The translations under genes and the position numbers were made by a program. Positions 13,226-19,135 of a stretch of DNA of 19,135 nucleotides are shown piece after piece. This DNA comes from Anaerolineae bacterium (lineage in GTDB: Bacteria; Chloroflexota; Anaerolineae; JAAYZQ01): NCBI GenBank assembly GCA_016926595.1, contig JAFGOG010000445.1, forward strand, positions 1-19,135, written 5' to 3'. The notes below the pieces were generated by a model. It saw nothing but the letters and a program-made list of their open reading frames with translations. It searched no databases and had not been told where the DNA came from. Each line of letters starts with the position of its first letter. The stretch's first letter is position 1.

Positions 13226-16200
13226 GCCGGCTCCGCATCCACCGCTAACTGCTTGAGCATATCGGATTTGTCGATCTCGATCACGAACGAGTGATTGTTC
13301 TTGCGCACCACGGTGCGAACCGAGTCCACGTGGGGCAGCAGCCCGGCGGCCTTGTCGGGAGGCGTGGCCAGGAGCACTTGCAACTGGCTGTCGACCATGA
13401 ATTGCAGGGCGCTGGCCGTGCGGGCGGTGTCCATCTTGCCGAACGCCTCGTCAAAGAGCGCCAGCCGGATCGTGTCGGCCTGGCGGGGCTGCGTTAGGCG
13501 GTAGGCCTGGGCGAACGAGGCAGCCATGGCCACGTAGAATGGGGTCGTCGTCTCGCCGCCCGATTTCTTGGCGCTGATCTGGCTCAGCAGCGCCCGATCG
13601 CCATTGGGGTAATGGATGCGGATGTCGTATTGCAGGTAGTTGCGATAGTCCTGCAGCTCGCGCAGCTCCTGGACGGCGTCCTCCATGCTGGCCACCGTGC
13701 CGGTGGTCAGCCGTTCAAAGAGCAGGTCCCAGCCCTGCTGATGACGCTTCCGGAAATCTGAGTCAAAAAGCGACGCGCCCAGCACCGCCTGGCTGTCCAT
13801 GATCAGGTCGTACACCTGACGCAGCGACGGCTCGGGCCGGGTGATGAACTCGAATCTCTCGCCGCCAAAGCGCAAGGCCGAGAGCGTGGTATTCAGGTAG
13901 CCGAGCTGCTGGCGGGCCTCTTCGATCTGCTCGCGCAGGCGGTGGATAAAGTTTTCGACCAGCTCCTGCTCGGCCAGAGCGCGCTGCCTGGCGATCTGCT
14001 GCTCGTAGCCGGGCAGCTCCGACTCGACGAATTTGTCGCGCTCGGAGACGTAACGGGCCGCGTCCTCGTCGTCGTCATGGCCAAAATCGTAGGCCAGGCT
14101 GTAGGCCTGCTTGGCTTCCCGCAGCCGGTCGCGGCTGCGGTTTTCCGCGACCTGGTAGTCGTTTTCGTAGCGGTCGGCGTTGGGCAGGATCGTCTCCAAC
14201 GGCTGACGACCCCGGCGGCGCTCGTACTCCTTCTGCGCCTCGTCCAACAGCGCCTCAGCATCCTCGAGCAGCATAAAGCCCTGGGCATCCTGGAGGGCGC
14301 GATCGGCGTCTCGCTCCAGGCCGGGCAGCGTCTCACCGGTCAGCGTGGCCGTCCGCTCTTCCAATCGGCCGATCTCTCGCTCCAGGCTGCCCATCTGGGC
14401 CTGCAACTCGTTCACCCTCACTTGCTGGCGCTCGACCTCGGTCCGCAGCGTGTCGACCGACCGGGTATCGAGGCCGGTCAGTTCGGAGCGGAGCTCGGCC
14501 AGGTGACATTCCATCCGGCTCAAGGGGGCGACGGCCGGCAGGTCGCGCTCCAGATTCACAATCGGGCGGACCTTGTCGCGGGTCAGGGCCAGGCGGCGGG
14601 CCAGCCCGGAAAAGCGGACTTGCAGCCCGGCCAGTTCCTGGCCAATGCCCGCCAGCCGCTCCTCGCGCTGTTCGATCTGGCGGGGGATGGCCCGCTCGCC
14701 GATGAACCAGCGGCGGTACACACGCGGGTCCAGGTGGCTGGTGGCATAGTTGCGCCGGACAAAGCAGTCGCGGGTGACCGCCGTGCGATGGCCGCGCATA
14801 TCCTCCAGGCTCTCGCATTCATGGTACCCACCGAGAAGCAGATCGACAAAGGCACGGGCGGCGGGGTGGCTGGTCTCGACCTGGCCAGCCACGGTACCGT
14901 CCTGGGCGAGGCGCCCGTTGGCCAGCAGCCGCTCTTCGTCCAGCAGGCCGACGCCGTGCAAGCTGTCCTTGTGCCGGCGGCGATGGTAGAGGCGCATGGC
15001 CGCGTCATAGTGCTCGGCCGGCACCAACAGGTGGAAACGGTTGTGGCCCAGCAGGCCTTCCACCGCATCCTGCCACGATTCGTCGGGCACGCGCAGCAGA
15101 GCACAGAGGTAAGGCACCTGGTCGGCAGCCAGGCTCAACTCGGCGCGCAGCAGCCGTCTCAGGCGGGCGGCCTGGGGCGCTTCAGTCTCGGCGCTGATCT
15201 CGCGATCGCCGGTGCGGAGCTGGGCAATCTCGCGCTGGAGCGTCTCGGCCTCACGCCGCAACTGGCCGGCCTGTTCTCGCAGCACGGCGTCCTGGGCGGC
15301 ATAGTCGTTCCCCAGGCAGGCCAGCTCATCTTGCACGTCGGCGATGATCTCCAGCAGCTCGCCGTCGAGCTCGCCCGACCAGCCCGCAAAGCGATCGAGC
15401 GCAGGCGGCGCCGGCAGCCCGTCTTCTGCCAGCAGCGCCAGCAGCTCGCGGGCTGCGGCCTGTTCGCCAGCGACGACACGGCTCAGGTCGGCCTTGCGCC
15501 GCTGCAGGCTCTCCACCTCCTGCTGCGCCGAGCCAATCTCCTGCTGCAAAGCCTTTTCCCGGGCGGCGGCCGCGTCGGTCTGTAGCGCTACCTGAGCGTC
15601 GAGCAGGGCCTGCCGGGCAAAGCCGAGTGTATCTTCCAGGCTCTCACGCCGCAGCTCGGCCCGGCTGAGCTCCAGGCGCTTTTCGTCCAGCTCCAACCGA
15701 TACCGCTTTAGATCGGCCAGGTGCTTGTCACCCTGCGCCCAGCGCCGGACATAACCGTTTATGATCCGCAGCCGGCGCTGGCTCACCCGTTCCTGGTCCA
15801 ATGCCTCGATGTGATTCAGCTCTTCGATGCGGCGCCGGACATCGGCAGCCAACGTCTCAAAGTGGCGCAGTGTGTCGAGCTGCTCCTGCAGCACGTGCAC
15901 GTCCACCAGGTTCTCATCGAGCAGATAGCTGTGCACAAAGTCGCGAATGTTGGTCAGCGGACTGAAGGCCAGCCCTTTGACGATCTTGGCCGGGAACGAT
16001 TCCTTGAGCTGGCCGAGGCGGTTGAGCAGGTGAAAACGATAGTCCTCCAGCCGGGTGAAGAGATGGGTGCGGCCGCCGGGCAAGGCCAGGTGCTCCAGGT
16101 GACGGCGAAAGGCACGGCTGTCGAACAGTTGGCCCGGCGCCTGGAAGAACCAGTCGTCATCGAGGAGGGCGTTGTCGACGACGAAATAGGCCACGTCGGG

Positions 16201-16554
16201 TGAGCGGCCGTCCTGAAAGGCGTCCACCACCGCGCCGTGGACAAAATAGGCGCCGTCGTCTTCGCGGAATTCGAGGGCCACCACGCCGGTAGCATCGTCG
16301 CGCAAGAAACGGCTGCCCTCCGTACCCAGCTCACCCCGCACATAGCTGCTCAGGGTGCGGCGGCTGCCGCTCATGGCCGCCTGGTTGAACCGGACGTCAC
16401 GCTGACCGCCCACCAGGGCAAACTGCACGGCGTCGAGGATGGTCGATTTGCCCGCGCCGTTGACGCCGATGAAATAGGTAGTGCCTTGGCAGGTGATGGT
16501 GGTGTTCTCGAACAGGTGCCAGTTGACAAGCCGGATTCGCGTCAATTGCTTCAT
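13222..16554 (-). CDS. jetC: Wadjet system SMC/MukB-like ATPase JetC
   Basis: JetC is the SMC-family motor that, with JetA and JetB, extrudes DNA loops and recognises small circles. The protein has 1110 residues, the expected size. Walker A is GVNGAGKST (residues 30-38, Lys36). The C-terminal head has the signature SGGE (998-1001) and Walker B ALFDEAFGKMD with Asp1035 and Glu1036. Two long heptad-like coiled coils, rich in Leu, Glu, Arg and Gln (roughly 270-470 and 640-850), flank a hinge-like globular region around 475-630 (VPYLCALLRVPDESW, then LVPAEHYDAAMRLY). All ATPase motifs are intact. The ATGA overlap with jetB indicates coupled translation. Confidence 0.92.
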   Translation of the reverse strand: MKQLTRIRLVNWHLFENTTITCQGTTYFIGVNGAGKSTILDAVQFALVGGQRDVRFNQAAMSGSRRTLSSYVRGELGTEGSRFLRDDATGVVALEFREDDGAYFVHGAVVDAFQDGRSPDVAYFVVDNALLDDDWFFQAPGQLFDSRAFRRHLEHLALPGGRTHLFTRLEDYRFHLLNRLGQLKESFPAKIVKGLAFSPLTNIRDFVHSYLLDENLVDVHVLQEQLDTLRHFETLAADVRRRIEELNHIEALDQERVSQRRLRIINGYVRRWAQGDKHLADLKRYRLELDEKRLELSRAELRRESLEDTLGFARQALLDAQVALQTDAAAAREKALQQEIGSAQQEVESLQRRKADLSRVVAGEQAAARELLALLAEDGLPAPPALDRFAGWSGELDGELLEIIADVQDELACLGNDYAAQDAVLREQAGQLRREAETLQREIAQLRTGDREISAETEAPQAARLRRLLRAELSLAADQVPYLCALLRVPDESWQDAVEGLLGHNRFHLLVPAEHYDAAMRLYHRRRHKDSLHGVGLLDEERLLANGRLAQDGTVAGQVETSHPAARAFVDLLLGGYHECESLEDMRGHRTAVTRDCFVRRNYATSHLDPRVYRRWFIGERAIPRQIEQREERLAGIGQELAGLQVRFSGLARRLALTRDKVRPIVNLERDLPAVAPLSRMECHLAELRSELTGLDTRSVDTLRTEVERQQVRVNELQAQMGSLEREIGRLEERTATLTGETLPGLERDADRALQDAQGFMLLEDAEALLDEAQKEYERRRGRQPLETILPNADRYENDYQVAENRSRDRLREAKQAYSLAYDFGHDDDEDAARYVSERDKFVESELPGYEQQIARQRALAEQELVENFIHRLREQIEEARQQLGYLNTTLSALRFGGERFEFITRPEPSLRQVYDLIMDSQAVLGASLFDSDFRKRHQQGWDLLFERLTTGTVASMEDAVQELRELQDYRNYLQYDIRIHYPNGDRALLSQISAKKSGGETTTPFYVAMAASFAQAYRLTQPRQADTIRLALFDEAFGKMDTARTASALQFMVDSQLQVLLATPPDKAAGLLPHVDSVRTVVRKNNHSFVIEIDKSDMLKQLAVDAEPA

Positions 16555-17177
16555 TCTTCCTCCCGGTCTGTATCGGCCGCGCGATACTTTCTGAGCCAGG
16601 CCTCCATCTCGTCGGCCGTCTGCACCGGCAGGATCATGCGCACCGAGCCGCGCAGGCGCAGGCGAGCCTCGCCGTCGCGCGCGTCGAGGGTGCGGCCGTC
16701 CAGCGGCTCGATCAGGCCCAGCCGTTTCAACTGCTTGAGGATCTCTTCGTACTGGGTAATGCCCAGGTCGCGCTCCTTGCCAGTGATCGTCCGGTACTCC
16801 TCGCGCACTTCGCCGACCGTCACCACCGGGTCGGTTGCCAGGGAAAGGCGCTCCACCCGGTCCTCGTACAGCTTGCGCAGGACGACGATCATCAGCGTTT
16901 CGTCCAGCCGGTAGCGCTTGCGGCAGGAGGCCAGGTCCGAGACGACCTGAAAAATGCGATGATAGTCGTCGTGCCGCAGTGTAAAGCCAGACAGGCCCAG
17001 CAGCGCCTCAAACACGCCTCGGTGGCGATAGACCAGGTAATAGTCCTCTTTGCTATCCTCGTCGTCCTGGTAGAGAAAGGTCTGGCCCAGCAGGCGGTTC
17101 ACCACCCGCGGCACCTCGCGGCGCACCTTGTCGGGCAGCGCGGTCAATTCGAGCACCGATTCAGCGGTAAATTCCAT
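16551..17177 (-). CDS. jetB: Wadjet system MukE-like subunit JetB (DUF4194)
   Basis: JetB is the winged-helix KITE subunit that binds the JetA kleisin and JetC. The 208-residue protein is helical and acidic, with the family features LGQTFLYQDDEDSKEDYYLVYRH near the N-terminus. A winged-helix region follows (FRKLYEDRV-type helix, EVREEYRTITGKERDLG, then EILKQLKRLGLIEPLD), ending in a beta-hairpin (RLRLRGSVRMILPVQTADEM). The assignment uses sequence resemblance together with its place between jetA and jetC. AAGGAG lies nine bases before the ATG at 17177, only 13 bases after the jetA stop, and the end overlaps jetC by four bases. Confidence 0.87.
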   Translation of the reverse strand: MEFTAESVLELTALPDKVRREVPRVVNRLLGQTFLYQDDEDSKEDYYLVYRHRGVFEALLGLSGFTLRHDDYHRIFQVVSDLASCRKRYRLDETLMIVVLRKLYEDRVERLSLATDPVVTVGEVREEYRTITGKERDLGITQYEEILKQLKRLGLIEPLDGRTLDARDGEARLRLRGSVRMILPVQTADEMEAWLRKYRAADTDREEE

Positions 17178-17190
17178 CTCTCATCACTCC

Positions 17191-18642
17191 TTATCGGACG
17201 GCTGCGCCAGGGCTTGATGCCTGGGCGACTGCGGACAACTTGACCAACTGGAATGGCATGATACGGTAGCACCCCACGGCCACCGGATCGCCGGGCAGCG
17301 GCTCGACGCCATAGTCCACGTCGGGGTGGTTGCCGTAGGCGATGGTATAGATGAGCCACGGCAGGTCGCCCAGCAGGCCGGCCGGCAGATCGCTGATGTG
17401 CAGGACGCGATGGCCATTGAACATCGCCTTGACGTAGCGATTGACCTTGTCCGGGGTGATCGCCAGGCCGATCTCGTGCAGCGTCAGCTCGCGCAGCGAT
17501 GCCTCGTCGGCGGGGTCGATGATCGGCGTGAGGACCGGCTGTGACATCAGGGGCGCCTGTCGCTGGGGCAGGGTATAAAAACTGTTGGCGTCGGGCTGGC
17601 GCAGGGGCTGGGCCTGCAGAGAGGGCATCTCGTCCGGCAGCCAGCGCTCCCCGTTGCCCAGCAGAGCAGCCAGTCCACGTCCCAGGGCGACCAGGCGCTC
17701 TTTGAGGCTGCCCTCGGCATTGACCAGTTGGTAGCGGATCTGTCGCAGCGACGTGCGCAGGTACTGGGCGTGGCGCCGGTCGATCTCGTCCAGCAGGGGG
17801 TCCAGGCCCTCCAGTTGGTGCACGATAAAGCGCGCGACGTGGCCGATCTCCTCGGCTGCCTGGGCCGGGCTGCGCCGGCCCTGTACCGCCAGCTCGTCGG
17901 CGGTGCGGTCCAGCCACTCTTCGTCCATCTGCCAAGCCTGCAACCGGGCAACGATGTCATGCCGGTAACGTGACACGTGATCTGATGTCTTGAGTGCGTG
18001 GTAGGCCGGCCCCAGCACCTGGGCATAATCGTCGTATTGCAGGCGGAGCAGAGCGGCCACATCCAGGCCGCGAGTGGCCCGCTCGGTGTAGCGGCGGATG
18101 TTCTGATTCAGCTCGTTCAGGCCGCGGACTACTTGCCGGACGTTCTCGTACGCCTGCGTCAGCGCCAGGGCCGGCGAGAAATCCTCGGACTCGTTGGTCA
18201 GCAATTGATGGGCGGCGTAGATCTGGCCGGTGAATTCCTTGGGTTTCTGCTCCTGAATGGCGCGCAGGGCCTCGAGCAGGGTGAAGGCATAATCGGGCAG
18301 GATAATCGTCTCGGTGTAATCAGCGCTCTGCTCGCGCTCCAGCCAGCCTGCCTCGACCAATCGCCGCAGCAGATAGCCGGCATAGTCCCGCTCGCCAGCG
18401 ACCGGCTCCTCCTCGGCTTCGATCTCGGACAGTATCTCCTGGTCCACCGACTGGAGGTAATCCACGATCTCGGCCACGACCACCTCGCGGGTCAACCCAA
18501 AGCGGTTGAACTCGGCCAACTCGTAGATACGAAGAAGGATGGCCATGTAGTGGCGCTGCAAGCTACCATGCCCCTGCGTGCTGAACACGTTGAACAGATT
18601 GGCCGGCAGGATATCAAACAGATTGGTCGTCTTGGCCGTCAT
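17191..18642 (-). CDS. jetA: Wadjet system kleisin-like subunit JetA
   Basis: JetA is the MukF/kleisin-like subunit that closes the SMC ring. The 483-residue protein begins with TTNLFDILPANLFNVFS, like the NLF..LP..LF start I recall for type II JetA proteins. It continues with winged-helix-like segments (AILLRIYELAEFNRFGLTREVV, and YLLRRLVEAGWLEREQSADYTETIILPDYA), a long helical middle (about 130-330), and a C-terminal part (ELTLHEIGLAITPDKVNRYVK) near 390-420. This looks closer to type II JetA than to type I (DUF3375), but the type call is tentative. The ATG at 18642 lies inside the end of the upstream XRE gene (29-base overlap), so translation is probably coupled to the regulator. Confidence 0.85.
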   Translation of the reverse strand: MTAKTTNLFDILPANLFNVFSTQGHGSLQRHYMAILLRIYELAEFNRFGLTREVVVAEIVDYLQSVDQEILSEIEAEEEPVAGERDYAGYLLRRLVEAGWLEREQSADYTETIILPDYAFTLLEALRAIQEQKPKEFTGQIYAAHQLLTNESEDFSPALALTQAYENVRQVVRGLNELNQNIRRYTERATRGLDVAALLRLQYDDYAQVLGPAYHALKTSDHVSRYRHDIVARLQAWQMDEEWLDRTADELAVQGRRSPAQAAEEIGHVARFIVHQLEGLDPLLDEIDRRHAQYLRTSLRQIRYQLVNAEGSLKERLVALGRGLAALLGNGERWLPDEMPSLQAQPLRQPDANSFYTLPQRQAPLMSQPVLTPIIDPADEASLRELTLHEIGLAITPDKVNRYVKAMFNGHRVLHISDLPAGLLGDLPWLIYTIAYGNHPDVDYGVEPLPGDPVAVGCYRIMPFQLVKLSAVAQASSPGAAVR

Positions 18643-18868
18643 GGTTCCACACCAGGATCTCGTCGGGCCGGCAGCCGAGCACGGCGCACACGCGGGTCAG
18701 CGCTTCCAGGTCCACATAGCGCGCCTTGCCAGCATCGAGCCGGTAGATCAGGTCCTTGGGCACCCCAGCCAGCTCAGCCAGCCGGCGCGGCGATAACCGC
18801 ACGCCGGTTGTCATTTGATGCCGGCCCAGCAGCGCGGTAATCCTTCCTTTGATCGTGATTTCGCCCAC
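18614..18868 (-). CDS. XRE-family helix-turn-helix regulator of the Wadjet operon
   Basis: This is a small Cro/CI-type DNA-binding protein of about 84 residues. The helix-turn-helix is clear: LSPRRLAELAGVPKDLIYRLDAG, then YVDLEALTRVCAVLGCRPDEIL. This is the single-domain type typical of autoregulators and antitoxin-like proteins, and no toxin partner is adjacent. GTG at 18868 is preferred because AGGTG lies six bases upstream. A GTG at 18877 in the same frame would add three residues but has no ribosome site. It is the first gene after a consensus promoter, overlaps jetA, and most likely represses the whole operon through the inverted repeat around the -10 box. Confidence 0.83.
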   Translation of the reverse strand: MGEITIKGRITALLGRHQMTTGVRLSPRRLAELAGVPKDLIYRLDAGKARYVDLEALTRVCAVLGCRPDEILVWNHDGQDDQSV

Positions 18869-18882
18869 TCCGAACACCTGTG

Positions 18883-18924
18883 CCGAAAATTTGTTCTATG
18901 GCTATTATACACGACCTTTTTCGG
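18883..18924. promoter_or_regulatory. Candidate operator: inverted repeat centred on the Wadjet -10 box
   Basis: CCGAAAA (18883-18889) and TTTTCGG (18918-18924) are perfect 7-bp inverted arms. Their midpoint falls within the TATAAT box (18904-18909). One arm lies in the -35/-10 spacer and the other in the leader. A dimeric XRE protein binding both arms would block RNA polymerase. The link to the adjacent regulator is inference. Confidence 0.4.
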
Positions 18925-18932
18925 TTTGTCAA
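18904..18932 (-). promoter_or_regulatory. Consensus sigma70 promoter of the regulator-jetABCD operon
   Basis: On the - strand TTGACA (18927-18932) and TATAAT (18904-18909) match the consensus in all twelve positions with an ideal 17-base spacer (18910-18926). The transcript start should be near 18897, giving a leader of about 20-30 bases. Such a strong promoter without repression would give high expression, which fits a need for the XRE regulator. Confidence 0.85.
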
Positions 18933-18996
18933 GACAGATGGGCGATTATGCAGACAACGACAACGGGGGGCGGAGAAAGGGTTCTAGTTGCCAGGA

Positions 18997-19026
18997 CCGC
19001 CGCCGTGGGCGATACTGGATCGCCTT
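18997..19026 (-). pseudogene. Possible third comM/yifB 3'-end scrap (copy C)
   Basis: Ten codons on the - strand read KAIQYRPRRR, which is the usual C-terminal end of ComM/YifB proteins and parallels AAIQYQPRSQ and EKAIRYRPRRQ in copies A and B. The DNA (GATACTGGATCGCCTT and neighbours) is also close to the corresponding bases at 11325-11343. Nothing else of the gene is recognisable and the 30-bp repeat is absent, so this is a weak call. Confidence 0.3.
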
Positions 19027-19027
19027 G

Positions 19028-19079
19028 GGGTTATCCTCTGACCCTAATCCGGCTCTCTTCGACAATCCACAGATAACCC
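19028..19079. repeat. 8-bp inverted repeat and short imperfect direct repeat at the right edge
   Basis: GGGTTATC (19028-19035) and GATAACCC (19072-19079) are perfect inverted arms 36 bases apart. Within and after it, CGGCTCTCTTCGA and CGGCTCTGTTCGA repeat with one mismatch. The rest of 18933-19135 holds no recognisable gene. The meaning is unknown; the element may continue beyond the window. Confidence 0.4.
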
Positions 19080-19135
19080 TCAAGCGGCTCTGTTCGAAGG
19101 ACTTGCACGAGACGGGCCAAAATACTCAGTACATA

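Noticed and set aside
13942..15585. Long + strand frame (547 codons) opposite jetC
   Set aside because: It mirrors the coiled-coil codons of jetC, has no domain or ribosome site, and overlaps a well-supported ATPase gene.
1..19135. CRISPR array, tRNA, rRNA or transposase gene
   Set aside because: No regularly spaced repeats, no cloverleaf-like or conserved rRNA stretches noticed by eye, and no transposase-like frame. A tRNA scan was not possible.

Overview
The window is a GC-rich bacterial chromosome segment with a peptide-uptake and peptidase block on the left and a defence or toxin-antitoxin (accessory) block on the right. The source is possibly a member of the Chloroflexota (Anaerolineae-like). 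That guess rests on recollection: a short dispersed repeat (core CTGTCCTGAGCGAAGCCGAA), a GC-rich inverted repeat after a stop codon, and the protein style resemble that phylum. No rRNA or other marker gene is present to prove it. I saw no tRNA, rRNA, CRISPR array or transposase.

Left block, about 1-7860 on the + strand. A divergent promoter pair lies in the first 170 bases. One promoter points left towards a gene whose start codon is at the window edge. The other points right and drives a complete five-gene oligopeptide/dipeptide ABC importer: lipoprotein binding protein, two permeases and two ATPases. Forty bases further on is a prolyl-oligopeptidase-type (S9) peptidase with an intact Ser-Asp-His triad. 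Convergent to it, on the - strand (7885-9501), is a serine hydrolase of the class C beta-lactamase/PBP fold. This reads as a module that imports peptides and hydrolyses them inside the cell.

Middle block, about 9597-11850, all on the - strand and patchy. It contains an SPFH (band 7, 'virion core'/YdjI-like) domain fused to an excisionase-type helix-turn-helix, a hicBA pair whose hicA carries a one-base frameshift, and a second, solitary hicB with its own good promoter. Two decayed copies of the 3' end of a comM/yifB (Mg-chelatase-like) gene sit on either side of hicBA. Each contains the same exact 30-bp repeat. A possible third, ten-codon copy lies near the right edge.

Right block, 11981-18932, - strand. 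This is a complete Wadjet anti-plasmid system in the order regulator-jetA-jetB-jetC-jetD. The genes overlap by 4 to 29 bases or are spaced by 13, so they form one transcript. A small XRE-family repressor-like gene precedes jetA and overlaps it. It is preceded by a perfect-consensus promoter (TTGACA, 17 bases, TATAAT) whose -10 box lies at the centre of a 7-bp inverted repeat, which suggests autoregulation. The SMC-like JetC has intact Walker A, signature and Walker B motifs, and JetD has the acidic TOPRIM residues, so the system looks functional.

The most distinctive observations are the regulated Wadjet operon, the comM 3'-end repeats around a broken hicBA, and the SPFH-HTH fusion.
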